Below are positions 12,491-23,174 of a stretch of DNA of 64,000 bases, in pieces. The position numbers and the translations under genes are program-made. Source of the DNA: Sandaracinaceae bacterium. GTDB taxonomy: Bacteria; Myxococcota_A; Polyangia; Polyangiales; Houyiibacteriaceae. Position 1 is the stretch's first letter. Each line of letters opens with the position of its first letter. The notes under the pieces were generated by a model. The model was given only the letters and a program-made list of their open reading frames with translations, made no database searches and was not told where the DNA came from. Location: positions 143,101 through 207,100 of the forward strand of contig JADJJE010000016.1 in NCBI GenBank assembly GCA_016706685.1, written 5' to 3'.

Positions 12491-14751
12491 TCACTCTGGG
12501 GCGGGTGCGGCTTCCGGCGCTGCGGCCTCTCGGCCCTCCGGGGCCGCTTCGTCCCGGCCACCGGGCGCGTAGTCGCCCAACACCGAGGCGCTCTGGGCGA
12601 CGCCGGGCAAGTACCCGTCGAGCTTGCCCAGGTACCACGCCACGGCCAGCGCCACGACCGCCAACAGGAACAGGTAGACGCCCCACGGGCGCGTCTTCTG
12701 CGCGAAGGGGTCGTGCATGTTGCGCTGTGCCCCCGCAGGAAGGACCGCCCGCTTGGTGAGCGACGCGCCCAGCGGCACGTTCACCACCGCCTGCGCGTTC
12801 ACTGCCCAGCCGTTGGCGTCCAGGATGGGACCGAGGTTGCGCCGACGGAGCTTCAGCCAGGCCACCGCCATGGACGGACCGCTGATGCAGAGCACGAGGC
12901 CCACGACACCGAGCGGCATCCAGATGCCCAGGCCGAAGAACGCCTGGAGCAGCGCACCCAAGGCGGCCGTGATGCCGCCCACAGCGACACCGAGCGCGGC
13001 GACCGTCCCCACGTCGAAGCCCCGCGGGCGCGGTGGTGTCGCGCCGGGAGCGGCGGCCGGCGCGGCTGCAGAAGGCGCACTCGCGGTGGTCACCACGGCG
13101 GCGTGGTCGACGCCGGTCGCGAGGGTGGCGTCCTGCGCGGCGGCTTCGTCGGCGGCGCGGCGCGCGATGCGCTCCTCCACCATGCGGACGACCTTCTTGT
13201 AGGGAGTCCAGAAGGCCTGTCGGACACTGATGGGGTTCTCGACCACCTTCGTGACCGTGGCATCCCAGTCCATCCCCTTGCGGTCGTAGAAGATGCCGTT
13301 GCGGCCCACCATGAGGTTGTCGGTGTCGCCCGCGGTCATGGCTGCGGCGATGTCCATGGTGTCGCCCTTGGCGTTCTTCAGCGTGCAGTAGAGCAGGTAG
13401 CTGTTGGAGAGCGGCGCCATGGTGGCATGCTTGGCCGCGTTCTCCACCTTGACGCACAGCTCGCAGGCGCGCGTGTCCAGGTAGAGCGTGCCGATCTGGA
13501 ACATGGCGGGCGCCCTGCGCGAGTAGAAGTCGCGGAAGGCCACGAAGTTGTTCACCAGGCTCATCAAGTCACGGTTGAAGCGCACCAGCTTCTCGACCGA
13601 CTCGATGGCCTTTGCCTCGGCTTCCTTTTCCTTGTCCTTGGCGACGAGCGCCAGGAGCTGCTGCTCGTGGTCGCTACTGGCGAGCTCGCTCACGCGTGCA
13701 GCGCCGAGCTTCTCCACGAGGACGCCCGCCTTCCCGGACCACCAGGCCTTGTGCGCCGCGAGCTTGGCCTCGATGCTGGCGAAGTCGGCCTCGCTGAGGG
13801 CATCCTTCTTGCCCACCAGCGGCTCCACAACCGCACTCTGGAACGTGGCCATGCGCGCGCTCCAGGCGGGGTTGAGGCCCTTCGAGAGCGACAGCCCCTT
13901 GTCCACCACGACCTGCGCCAGGGGAGCTTCTCCACTTCGGCCGCGGTCACGTCCAGGTCCTTGGCGGCGAGCTCGAGGTAGGTCTTCTCCTCGCCGTTCA
14001 CGGCCAGCAGGGCGCGCGCGTCGTAGGCTGCGACCTTCACCCGCGCGAAGTAGTCGGCGATCTTGGCGCGGACCGCCTCGTGGGCGGTGTAGGCGGCCTC
14101 GGTCGCGTCCCCCAGCGGACGGATGGCCTCCGTCTTGCCCTGCTCCAGCCACTCGGCGTGCGCCCCAACCTCCTTGAAGAACGCGACGACAGTGGCCTCG
14201 GTGGCGCCCGCCTCGCCGCTCTTGTCCTTGTCCGGCGTCGCGGTGCACGTGAGCACGTCGGCAAAGGTGGTCTTCAGCGCCTCGTCCTCGATGGCCGCCG
14301 CCACCAGCACGCCATCGCCGTTGAACGGGTCTTTGTCGAAGGCGCCGCTGGCCTTGCTGGCGTCTTCCACCGAGAGCGCCGCGGCCGTGTCTTTGCCGAG
14401 TGTCTTCAGGATGGTCTTCGCGGTCTTGAGCAGGAGCTCGCCCTCGTTGTCCTTCTCGTTGATGGCGGACAGCTTCAGCTCGCTCGCGCCCTCCACCAAG
14501 ACGTCGGGGTCCCGGAGGACGGCCCCCAGCCACTTCACCGCGGCGAGCAGCTCGGGCGCCCGGATGCGCTTGTCGTTGTCGACGTCCAGCAGCTGCAGCG
14601 TGCGCTCGTCGAACTCGATGCCGGTGGTGGGACACGCCAACGCCACCCAGAGCTTCTGATCCAGCTCCGAGAGCGCCATGAGGTCGGCTCCCGTCGTGAT
14701 CTGGACCTGATCGAATCCCCCGGCGCGCACGAACTTGAAGCGGTGAGCCAT
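12491..14751 (-). CDS. EF-hand membrane protein, one frame break
   Basis: About 753 residues once a one-base gap is bridged. The N-terminal part (from MAHRFKFVRAGGFDQVQI, start 14751) contains a canonical EF-hand loop DVDNDKRIRAPE and further Asp-rich loops (DKDPFNGDGV, PDKDKSG), suggesting calcium binding. The C-terminal half has the Cys-containing DTRACELCVKVENAAK and, after an Ala/Pro linker, about three membrane helices ending in LFLLAVVALAVAWYLG. The frame changes at a run of four C on the coding strand (13921-13924): a fifth C would join EKLP directly to LAQVVVDKG. Both halves keep coding character, so sequencing error is favoured over decay. Function unknown. It converges on secA. Confidence 0.65.
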
Positions 14752-14856
14752 GAAGACGCGTTTAGCCCCATGTGGGGCTGTGCCGCAAGTGGTTTAGCTT
14801 CGAGTTCACCGCCGTACCGAGCCGGACGCGCGTGAGGTCGGCGTGGTCCCTCGAGT

Positions 14857-16038
14857 TCACTCCCAGAGGACGAAGGTCGGTGTGTCCGAGTCGCTGGTGG
14901 TGCCGTCACCGAGCTGACCGTTGCTGTTGGAACCGAAGCAGCGCACCGCGCCAGAGTCGAGCACCGCGCAGCTGTGCAAGTCGCCGAGTGCCACCTGCCG
15001 AACGCCGGTCAGGCCGGCCACCAAGGTGGGAACGTGGCGCTCCGTGGTGGTTCCGTCGCCGAGCTGTCCCTCGTCGTTGCGACCCCAGCAGTAGAGCTCG
15101 CCGTCCAGCGTGACCGCGCAGGTGTGCTTTCGGCCAGCAGCGATCTGCGCGATGTCCGTGAACCCCGCGATGGTCTTCGGGGTGGTGCTGAAGGTCGTGG
15201 TTCCGTCACCGAGCTGTCCGTTGCGGTTGTCGCCCCAGCAGGCGACGCCGCGGCCTTCGAGGATGGCGCACGTGAACTGCTGCCCCGCCGCGAGCTGACG
15301 GGTGTCCTCGATGCCCACGGCCGTGACGGGGCTGGGCTCGGGCTCGCTGCCGAGGTCGTCGTTGCCGAGCTCGCCCCAGCCGTTGGAACCGAAGCACGAC
15401 ACGCCACCAGCCGAGAGCGCGACGCAGACGTGGAAGTAGCCGAGCGCGAGGTGCTCGGCCCCGCCGATGGGGACCTCGAGCGGCAGCGGGTGGTCCTCCA
15501 TGTCCACGATGCCGGTGCCGAGCTGTCCGCGCGAGGCGTCACCCCAGCACGACAGCGTGCCCCCTGCGTGGATCGCGCAGCTGCTGTAGTGGCCGAGCGT
15601 GAACGCACCGAAGCGGTCCACGTCGTCCAGCATGAGGGGTGTGGGCGAGACCTGAATCGCGTCCCCGCCGTTGCCGAGCGCGCCGCCGGGGTTCGCACCC
15701 CAGCAGCTGGCCTCGCCGTTCTGCATGCGCGCGCAGGAGAACTCGTAGCCCATGGCGACCTCGCCCACGCCGGTCAGGCCCGGGACGGCGGTCGCGACCA
15801 ACAGGTCTCCCGAGCGGCCTTGGCCGAGCTGACTGGCGTTGCCGGCACCCCAACAACGAACGGTCCTGTCCGGCATCACCACGCAGGTGTGGCGGCCGCC
15901 CGCCGCGATGTGCAGGGGCACACCCGAGGGCGACACAGCGCCGCCGTCAGCGCCGGGGCCCGAGTCGTTTCCGGAGCCGCAGCCGAAGCCAGAGAGCACC
16001 AGGAGGGCGAGCGGAAGGTAGCGAAGCGGACGTGTCAT
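14857..16038 (-). CDS. RCC1-repeat lipoprotein
   Basis: 393 residues. An N-terminal signal (MTRPLRYLPLALLVLSGFGC) ends in a lipobox-like FGC, followed by a Gly/Ser/Asp linker. The rest is about seven RCC1-type blades of some 50 residues, each with a variation of GxxHTCAV, a VxCWGxN motif and GQLGDGTT, forming a predicted beta-propeller outside the cytoplasm. Such proteins are abundant in myxobacteria; partners and substrates are unknown. The start ATG at 16038 is chosen because it gives the signal peptide; the frame is open further upstream. The gene precedes no obvious partner and lies 58 bp from the next gene on the same strand. Confidence 0.85.
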   Translation of the reverse strand: MTRPLRYLPLALLVLSGFGCGSGNDSGPGADGGAVSPSGVPLHIAAGGRHTCVVMPDRTVRCWGAGNASQLGQGRSGDLLVATAVPGLTGVGEVAMGYEFSCARMQNGEASCWGANPGGALGNGGDAIQVSPTPLMLDDVDRFGAFTLGHYSSCAIHAGGTLSCWGDASRGQLGTGIVDMEDHPLPLEVPIGGAEHLALGYFHVCVALSAGGVSCFGSNGWGELGNDDLGSEPEPSPVTAVGIEDTRQLAAGQQFTCAILEGRGVACWGDNRNGQLGDGTTTFSTTPKTIAGFTDIAQIAAGRKHTCAVTLDGELYCWGRNDEGQLGDGTTTERHVPTLVAGLTGVRQVALGDLHSCAVLDSGAVRCFGSNSNGQLGDGTTSDSDTPTFVLWE

Positions 16039-16096
16039 GGAGCGATTCTCTAGCATTCCTCGAGGATGGCCTGGGCGGTGAGTCTTCCCGACATGA

Positions 16097-16858
16097 TCAG
16101 AACTGCGCCATGAGCGTGGGGACGCCGCGGTTGGCACCGACCGAGATGCGGACCCGTCTGCGTGCTCCGAGGCGGGCCGCCCCACCCGCGACGAACAGCG
16201 CGCCGCCAGCCACGGTGAATACCGACCCGAGGACGGACGGGATGATCACGACGGCGACGGATCCTTCACATTCGCTGCCGTCACCGCACCCGGAGTCGTT
16301 GGTGACGGCGAGCACGGTGGCGCCCGCCACGACCCCCGCGAGCCCGAGCAGGACGCCTCCCCCGATGAATCGCCCGCGGCGGCGGCGCTCGGGCATGGGC
16401 TCGCGGAGCCCGAGGTGGACCTGAACGCGACGCCTACGCACCTGGGCGCCCACCAGCGTGAAGAGGCCCACGGCGCCGATCACGCTGCCTCCCACATCGG
16501 TGGCGAATACCGCATCGACGGACCCACCCCGCGCAAAGGCCAGCTCGCCCGCGATGATGAGCAACCCACCGACGCCCAGCAGCACGCCCCCGAAGCGCCG
16601 GAAGGTGCGGACGCGACGCATCCACAGCGGCTCGTCATGCCCAGCCTCGGCGTCGCGCGTGAGAGAGTACGCGGACCGGGTGGCCTGCCCGGGCGGTGTC
16701 TCCGTGTCGCGCCACTGCGCCGCCGCGCGGACTGGGGCGCCAGGCCCTAGGAGGGCACTGACGATCACCGACGCGAGGACGAGCCCCACGCGCACCGGCA
16801 CGCCGAACCGCCCGCGCGGACCCTGACCATGCTGTGCCTCACCGCGTCCCTCTGGCAT
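16097..16858 (-). CDS. membrane protein of unknown function
   Basis: 253 residues. The N-terminus has a long basic stretch and a hydrophobic segment (VGLVLASVIVSALLG) ending near APVRAAAQ, so it may be a cleaved signal peptide. Four further hydrophobic stretches follow, among them FGGVLLGVGGLLIIAGELAF and VIGAVGLFTLVGA, separated by Arg-rich turns. A short Cys-containing loop GCGDGSECEG lies before the last pair. No family is recognised; the shape resembles the many small repeat-helix proteins of myxobacterial envelopes. It is probably in the same transcription unit as the RCC1 lipoprotein. Confidence 0.6.
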   Translation of the reverse strand: MPEGRGEAQHGQGPRGRFGVPVRVGLVLASVIVSALLGPGAPVRAAAQWRDTETPPGQATRSAYSLTRDAEAGHDEPLWMRRVRTFRRFGGVLLGVGGLLIIAGELAFARGGSVDAVFATDVGGSVIGAVGLFTLVGAQVRRRRVQVHLGLREPMPERRRRGRFIGGGVLLGLAGVVAGATVLAVTNDSGCGDGSECEGSVAVVIIPSVLGSVFTVAGGALFVAGGAARLGARRRVRISVGANRGVPTLMAQF

Positions 16859-16897
16859 GCGGTCATGGTACCCGCGCGAAGACGAATCGCAAGGACG

Positions 16898-18811
16898 TCA
16901 CCGTGGCGCGGCGCGCGACTCTCCGCCTAGATGGTGGGCGATGTTCCGGATCATGGGCGACGCCCTGCCAACCCAAGCGACACTGACGGCCGCGCATGTT
17001 CGAGTGAGCGCGAGGTAGAGCGCACGACGCGACTCGTCGTCCGATGGGTAGGTCGCCGCGTCCACGTCGGGCAAGAACACGTAGTCGAACTCGAGGCCGC
17101 GCACGTCCGAGACGGTGGTGACGTGCAGCCCTCGTCGGAAGTCGAACTTCCCGTCGAGGGCCAGCTCGACGGAAAGCGCCGCGGCGAGCGGGCCTGCGAT
17201 CCTGCGCGCTGTCGAAGCGGTGCGCGCCACGATCGCCACCGTGGCACGGACGTCGTGTTCTCGGATTCGACGGATCGAGGCCGCGAGGTCCATCACGACG
17301 TGGAGCTCGTTGGGGAACGCATGCGCGACGATCGTGCTCGAAGCGTGCGGGACGACCAGGCTCGGTGTCGTGCGCAGCTCTCGCACGACGTCCGTGAGCT
17401 CTGGCGGGCAGCGGTAGCTGGTCTCGAGGTGAACGCGCTCGGCGTTGGGCGCACCGAGCTCCGCGAGCGTGACGTCGAACGACCGGAACCCCGCGCCCAC
17501 GTCCGTGCGTTGCTCTTCGTCCCCCGCGACCACCAGGGTTCCGCCCTCGGACAAGAGCCGTCGGAGGAGGCGCAGCTCGAGCACCGCGAGCTCCTGCGCT
17601 TCGTCGATCACCACCGCGTCGAACGTCTCCGGCAGTGGCACGCGCTTGCGCTCCGCTACCCCGCGAAGGCGCGCCAGCTCGAAGAGCACCGGGATGTCCT
17701 CCACGTCGATGCTGCCGGCGAGGTCGTCGGGCGTGCCCGCATCGAGGCTGCGTGCGTCGAGCGCGCTCAACCTGGCGGCGTCCACGACGTCTGCGAATTC
17801 CTCTTCGCCCCGCAGCCGAAACTGCGCGCGCGTGCGCAAGAGGGTCGCCTCCACGTCGGAGGGGCGAACGAGGCTGCTCTGGCCCTGCACCACGTCGAGC
17901 CCGTCGCGGTCGCCGAACAGCAAGAGCAGGTCCTCGCGCGCGGCCTGCCCGGATCGATCTTCATCGTCGACGAGGCGCGGGCGATCCGCGACGAAGCTCT
18001 CGAGCGCGTGCGCCAACGCGTCACTTCGCTTCAACCGGATCACCGCCGCGGGCGCCTCGCTCGTGACGCGGCGCGGGAGCCCCCGGAACGCGCGGCGCGC
18101 CAGTCGCACCGCGAGGGCATCGAAGGAAGTGACCTCCACGCCCTCGACGCGCGCGCGATCGAGCGAGAGACCGACGAAGCGCGCCAGCGCCTCGGTGGGC
18201 GCGACGTAGAGCCCGCGAAACGGCGTGGTGGCGCGCGCCAGGTGGACGAGCCGCGCGAGGGCGACCGTGGTCTTACCGGCTCCCGCTTCGCCCGTGACCA
18301 GCATGGGCTCGCCGGCCGGCGCAGCCGCAGCCCCGCGCTGGATCGGGTCCAGGACCACGCCTTCGCCAAACCCTCCCACCGGAGTCGTTCTCGGCGGAGC
18401 CAGCGCAAACGAACGAAGCGGTTCACGCGTGATCGCTCCGAGCTCGCTGCGGCGAAGGACGCAGTCGTCTTCTTCGATCGCGACCAACCGGGTGCCATCC
18501 AGAACCAAGCGTGCACGCTCCAGGAGCACACCGGACACCTCGCGCCCGTCGACGTCGAGCTCGTACTCCTCCCCAGGGGAGAGGTCGTACAGCAGTCGAG
18601 CGAGCGGCGCCGTGCGCGCGTCGAGCACGAACGGCTCTGCGTCCGTGGATGCGCGTGGCCCGAAGAAGATGTCGCGTGATGAGCGCTCGCCCTGCACGCG
18701 GATGTACGCGAACACCGCGGGGTCTGGTCCGGGAAGGCGCCGCGTGATTCGTTCGACCAGCGCGTCGAGGCGGCCGAATCGCGCTTCGTCGAGAGCGTGG
18801 GATGCGTCCAT
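16898..18811 (-). CDS. superfamily 1 DNA/RNA helicase, HelD/UvrD-like
   Basis: 637 residues. Residues 30-110 carry a shortened HelD-type N-terminal signature (IFFGPRAST, FVLDARTAPLARLLYDL, GREVSGVLLERARLVL), then a Q-motif region and Walker A GEAGAGKTT (174-182). Walker B is VVIDEAQEL, motif III GDEEQRTD, motif IV TSYRCPPEL, motif V VRGLEFDYVFLPDV and motif VI YLALTRTCAAVS. HelD proteins release stalled RNA polymerase, while UvrD/Rep enzymes unwind DNA; the N-terminal pattern favours the HelD branch, but the coiled-coil arm seems missing. It acts in the cytoplasm. The start ATG at 18811 gives the best N-terminus; the frame continues upstream to 19057 without homology. Confidence 0.85.
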   Translation of the reverse strand: MDASHALDEARFGRLDALVERITRRLPGPDPAVFAYIRVQGERSSRDIFFGPRASTDAEPFVLDARTAPLARLLYDLSPGEEYELDVDGREVSGVLLERARLVLDGTRLVAIEEDDCVLRRSELGAITREPLRSFALAPPRTTPVGGFGEGVVLDPIQRGAAAAPAGEPMLVTGEAGAGKTTVALARLVHLARATTPFRGLYVAPTEALARFVGLSLDRARVEGVEVTSFDALAVRLARRAFRGLPRRVTSEAPAAVIRLKRSDALAHALESFVADRPRLVDDEDRSGQAAREDLLLLFGDRDGLDVVQGQSSLVRPSDVEATLLRTRAQFRLRGEEEFADVVDAARLSALDARSLDAGTPDDLAGSIDVEDIPVLFELARLRGVAERKRVPLPETFDAVVIDEAQELAVLELRLLRRLLSEGGTLVVAGDEEQRTDVGAGFRSFDVTLAELGAPNAERVHLETSYRCPPELTDVVRELRTTPSLVVPHASSTIVAHAFPNELHVVMDLAASIRRIREHDVRATVAIVARTASTARRIAGPLAAALSVELALDGKFDFRRGLHVTTVSDVRGLEFDYVFLPDVDAATYPSDDESRRALYLALTRTCAAVSVAWVGRASPMIRNIAHHLGGESRAAPR

Positions 18812-18974
18812 CACACTCCAGTCTGGACCGCAGATCGGACCCCGAACCAGACTAGAATCGCGGTTGGAGCGCGTGGTAACCTGATGCCACGCTCGGGACG
18901 GATCAGCCGTGGAGCTGGGGTGCCAGACGCGACGAGGGCGGGAGTCGGTTCGACGGCTGCGCTGCGCGAGGCGT

Positions 18975-19859
18975 ATGCTGCCCCGCGTGGTGAGTTCACG
19001 CGGCGTCCTGACGTTTCTTGCGAATGTGTTCCACGGCTTTCGCCGCAACCAGGGCATGCTCTTGGCGGGGGCGGTGGCGTATTACACGCTGCTGGCGGTG
19101 GTGCCGCTCTTGGCGCTCCTGCTGGTGGCGCTGTCCCATGTCGTGGACCCACAGACCCTCTTGGCGACCCTGAGGGAGAACCTCGAGCTGGTGCTCCCCG
19201 CACACGCCGACGATCTCAGCCAGCAGGTGGGCGCGGTGCTCGACGCGCGCGACGTGGTGGGCGGCGTTGGCTTCCTGGTGCTGCTCTTCTTCAGCGCCAC
19301 GGCGTTCACGGTGTTGGAGAACGCCATGTCGGTGATCTTCTTTCACCGGGTCGCGGTCAAGCGGCGCCACTTCGCCATATCGGCTGTCATCCCTTTTGCG
19401 TTCATCTCCCTGTTGGGCGCCGGGTTGGTGCTGATCACCTTCATCAGCGGCGCGCTGCAGGCGGTGGGGCGGCGTACCGTCACGCTGTTCGGTGTGCCGT
19501 TCAGCCTCAGCGGGCTGAGCCACGCCCTGCTCTACACCCTCGGGGTGTCGGGGCTGGTGTGCATCTTCACGGCCATCTACCTGGTGATGCCGGTGGGGCG
19601 CATCGCGTTTCGCCACGCCCTGATCGGCGGCGTGACAGCCACGCTGCTGTGGGAGCTCTGCCGCCACGTCCTGGTCTGGTACTTCGCGACGCTGTCCATG
19701 GTCAACGTGGTCTACGGCTCCCTCGCGACCAGCGTGGTCGCGCTGCTCAGCTTCGAAATCGCCGCAGTGATCTTGCTCTTCGGAGCCCAGGTCATCGCCG
19801 AGTTCGAGCGCTCACGGGCACCCGCCACCGAAGGCCCGGATCACGGCTTTCAGACGTGA
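18975..19859 (+). CDS. YihY/BrkB-family inner-membrane protein
   Basis: 294 residues, typical for the family. Six hydrophobic segments are visible, beginning with the hallmark FRRNQGMLLAGAVAYYTLLAVVPLLALLL and including FLVLLFFSATAFTVLENAM and the closing VVYGSLATSVVALLSFE with LFGAQVIAEFE. The family (once wrongly called ribonuclease BN) is widespread and has been linked to envelope integrity and serum resistance; the transported or bound substrate is not known. The ATG of MLPRVVSSRGVLTF is used; a GTG five codons later is an alternative. It is divergent from the helicase gene. Confidence 0.88.
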   Translation: MLPRVVSSRGVLTFLANVFHGFRRNQGMLLAGAVAYYTLLAVVPLLALLLVALSHVVDPQTLLATLRENLELVLPAHADDLSQQVGAVLDARDVVGGVGFLVLLFFSATAFTVLENAMSVIFFHRVAVKRRHFAISAVIPFAFISLLGAGLVLITFISGALQAVGRRTVTLFGVPFSLSGLSHALLYTLGVSGLVCIFTAIYLVMPVGRIAFRHALIGGVTATLLWELCRHVLVWYFATLSMVNVVYGSLATSVVALLSFEIAAVILLFGAQVIAEFERSRAPATEGPDHGFQT

Positions 19860-19952
19860 CCTCCTAGTGAGATAATTCGCTCTGTTCAGGAGACACCCAC
19901 AGGGGTGATGGCTATCGTGGGAAGAACATCATCCAACGGAGAGGTGGCTCCC

Positions 19953-20549
19953 ATGGAGTACAAAGCATTCGAACCGGACATCCAGGTCAACGGTCAGACG
20001 GTGTTCTCCGTCATCGACGGTTTCGGCAGCTTCCGCCGCGTGGCGGAGAACCTGCTGGTCAACGCGGGGGTGGGCACGCGCGACGGGCTCGGCATGTACC
20101 GCATCGCACTCGACGGCTGGTACTCGCAGCAGGCGTGGCTCAGCACGTTCCAGGAGATCGCGAAGCAGGTGGGGCAGGCCGTGCTCTACGACATCGGCGT
20201 GAAGATCCCCGCGAACGCGAAGTTCCCGGACTGGGTGGTGGACGTGCCCTCGGCCGTGAAGTCCATCAACTTCGCCTACCACATGAACCACCGCAAAGGC
20301 GGGAAGGTCATGTTCGACCCCACCACGGGCAAGATGCTGGATGGCATCGGGAACTACGGCTTCGAGCACCTGCCGGGACAGCGGGTCATCACCAGCCGCT
20401 GCGAGAACCCGTATCCGTGCTCCTTCGACGAGGGCATCGTCACGGCCATGGCGCGGCGCTTCGACCCGCGCGCGCGGGTGCACCACGAGCCCGGCGCCTG
20501 CCGACGCGAGGGCGCGGACTACTGCGTGTACAGAGTGGAGTTCGGCTGA
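19953..20549 (+). CDS. conserved protein, V4R-like C-terminal motif
   Basis: 198 residues from an ATG preceded by GGAGAGGTGG. No signal peptide or membrane helix, so cytoplasmic. The fold looks like the heme-NO-binding/V4R group of small-ligand sensors: an N-terminal alpha-helical half, then a C-terminal half with CENPYPCSFDEGIV and the closing pattern GACRREGADYCVYRVEF, where conserved Cys residues may bind zinc. V4R domains accompany 4-vinyl reductase and many signalling proteins; a stand-alone version has no known activity. The nearest gene upstream ends about 90 bp away, so it seems monocistronic. Confidence 0.6.
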   Translation: MEYKAFEPDIQVNGQTVFSVIDGFGSFRRVAENLLVNAGVGTRDGLGMYRIALDGWYSQQAWLSTFQEIAKQVGQAVLYDIGVKIPANAKFPDWVVDVPSAVKSINFAYHMNHRKGGKVMFDPTTGKMLDGIGNYGFEHLPGQRVITSRCENPYPCSFDEGIVTAMARRFDPRARVHHEPGACRREGADYCVYRVEFG

Positions 20550-20630
20550 GGCCGGGGCACGCTGTCACCTGCTGGGCACTTGGCGGTCCTAGGCTGATAC
20601 AGTCCTCTCGTGCTCACGAACGGGACGACT

Positions 20631-23017
20631 ATGAAACACACACTCCTCGCGCTGCTCTTCGCTCTCCCTTGTCTCGTGGCCGCGTGCAGCAGCGACTCGG
20701 GCCCCACCCGGCCGCGTGACGGGGGTCCGACTCGGACGGGGCCGTGACCGATGGGTCCATGACCACCGACACCGGCAACGGGCTGGACACGGGCATGCAG
20801 CGCGACACAGGCCTCAATTGCGCGGGTGGGACGCTCTGCGGCACCCCCGTCATGTGCTGCGCTGCCGGGAACGAGTGCATCGGCGGCGCCTGCTTGCCCA
20901 CATGTGCCACCGGGGTGCGCTGCGGCGCTGACTCCTCGGTGTGCTGCGGCTCGGGACAGGTGTGCCTGTCCAACGCGTGCGCGTCCCCCACCGTGACCTG
21001 CGGCGACTCCTACGACTGTGAGCCGGGCGAGTTCTGCGAGCCCACCATCGGACGCTGCCTCCCACAGCCGGTGGGCGGCCCCACCTGTGTGTACACGCCC
21101 ACCTTCGGCATCCTCGACCCGGTCATCGAGCGCAGTTGGGAGACCCAGCAAGTCATCTCCATTCCGGTCGTGGCCGACCTCGACGCCGACGGAACGCCCG
21201 AGATCGTCGTCAGCACGACCCAGATGGACGGCGCGAGCTTTCAGGGTGGTCGCATCGTCGTGCTCGATGGCGCGTCACCCGGCGCAACGTTCCTCGAGGA
21301 AGTGGCTCCCATCCCACACAACCCACCGCTCACCTACGGGAGCCATGGGCGCACCTCGATCGCCGTGGGCGACGTGAGCGGCGACGCCAGGCCGGACATC
21401 GTGTACATCGCGCGCTCCGCGAGTTCGCGCTCGCTGGTCGTCGCCATCGGTCTCGATGACCAGGGGGGCGTCGAGCTGCACTGGACGTCCTTCACGCAGG
21501 CGACGCCGGGCGACTCCCCGACGCCGTACGGGATCGCTGCTGCGGCGGACGCCAACGGCGCCGTGACCCTCGCCAACTTCGACGACGACCCCATGGCCGA
21601 GGTGGTCGTGGGCGCCATGATCTTCGACCACGACGGGCGCTTGATCTGGGACGCCGGGACCAACGGCAGCGGCGCCAACTTCGGCACCAACTCGGGCTAC
21701 AGCGGCGGCATCGCGGTGGTCGCCGACCTCGACGCGGACGGCACGCCCGAGCTGATCTCGGGTCGGAACGCGTATCAGGTTGCGTGGACCCCGGCGTCCA
21801 CGGGCGTGCTCGCGTCGGCCACCGTCACGCCGTTTTGGGTGGCTGCCGGGAACGACGGGTATCCCGCGGTGGCGGACTTGGATGGCGACGGCACGCCCGA
21901 AGTGGTGCTGGTAGCGAGCCGCCAGGTCATCCTGCTGAACGGCCAGACCGGCGACCTCTGGTGCGTGGCGGCTGGCCAGTGCTCCACGCCGCTCAACATC
22001 CCCGGCGGGGCCAGCACCAACCGCGGCGGGCCACCCACCATCGCGGACTTCGACGGTGACGGTCGCGCGGAGATCGGCGTCGCCGGTGGCTTCAGCTACT
22101 CGGTGTACGACGTGTACCGACCCGGCGAGGATCTCGTCTACCCCAACGGCGACCCGGCGCCTGCACCCGGTGCGCTCTACGTGCGGTGGTCCAGCACCAC
22201 GCAGGACACCTCCTCGAACTCCACCGGGTCGTCCGTGTTCGACTTCGAGGGCGACGGCGCCGCCGAGGTGGTGTACGCCGACGAGTGCTTCTTGCGCGTG
22301 TACTCCGGGACCAACGGCGTGCTGCAGCTGCAGGAGCCCAGCACGTCGGCGACCATCCACGAGTACCCGCTGGTGGTAGACGCCGATGGCGACGGCAACT
22401 CCGAGATCCTCTTGGTGGCCAACGACGCCGGCGCGGCCGGGAACTGCGGCGCGGGGGTGCCCACACGCCGTGGTCTCTTCATGTATGGCGACACGAACGA
22501 CGCTTGGGTCCCCACCCGCCGGGTCTGGACGCAGCACGCCTATCACGTGACCAACGCCAGCTCGGCGGGCAACGTGCCCCTCGACGAGCTGCCGAACTGG
22601 TTGCAGCCGAGGCTGAACAACGCGCGCCAGAACGTCCAGGGCGACGGCGTGTTCAACGCGCCCGACGTGGCGGTGGACCTCTCCGTGGGGCTGGCCTCGT
22701 GCCCGGACACCCACCAGCTGCGCGCGCGCGTCACCAACCTGGGCGCGCTGGGCGTGTACATGGGGGTGCCGGTCCGCTTCGAGCGCACCACGGGCGGCAC
22801 GGTCACGCTCTTGGGCACGGCGGCCACCACCATGCCGCTATTGCCGGGCCAGTCCGAGGTGGTCACGTTCGACGCGCCCGCGCTCGAGGTCGACCAAGAC
22901 TATCGCGTCATCGTGGACTTCGACGACGCGGGCGCCGTCGACGACGTCGTCAACGAGTGCGACGAGAACAACAACGCGAACGAGGCCTCCGGGGCGCGCT
23001 GCGACTTCTTCGAGTGA
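20631..23017 (+). CDS. FG-GAP/CARDB lipoprotein, one frame break
   Basis: About 795 residues when bridged. From ATG 20631 the signal MKHTLLALLFALPCLVAAC gives lipobox VAAC. The frame then breaks in a run of five G (20721-20725); a sixth G restores a Gly/Ser/Asp/Thr linker that runs into the long frame from 20744. A Cys-rich segment (CCGSGQVC, CEPGEFCEP) is followed by several FG-GAP/VCBS repeats, each with DLDGDGTPE or VADLDADGTPE calcium-type loops, forming a predicted propeller. The last 110 residues are a CARDB-like domain (VDLSVGLASC to DFDDAGAVDDVVNECDENN). A surface adhesin or binding protein is likely. The frame break looks like a homopolymer error. Confidence 0.75.
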
Positions 23018-23174
23018 CCCATGGCGCACCGATGTGACGTTGCTTCCGGCCTCGTCACATCGGCGAAACGCACCGATGGCGCGACCGTGACGAGCGCGAT
23101 CGACACTTGTTCGTAGGGGGATTGTTGCTCCCTTGGCGCTTGCTGCGGACGGCGCGCGCGCGACTCTCCCGCGC

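Noticed and set aside
20718..20745. Programmed frameshift in the FG-GAP lipoprotein gene
   Set aside because: No slippery heptamer or downstream structure, and similar breaks occur in unrelated genes nearby, so read error is simpler.
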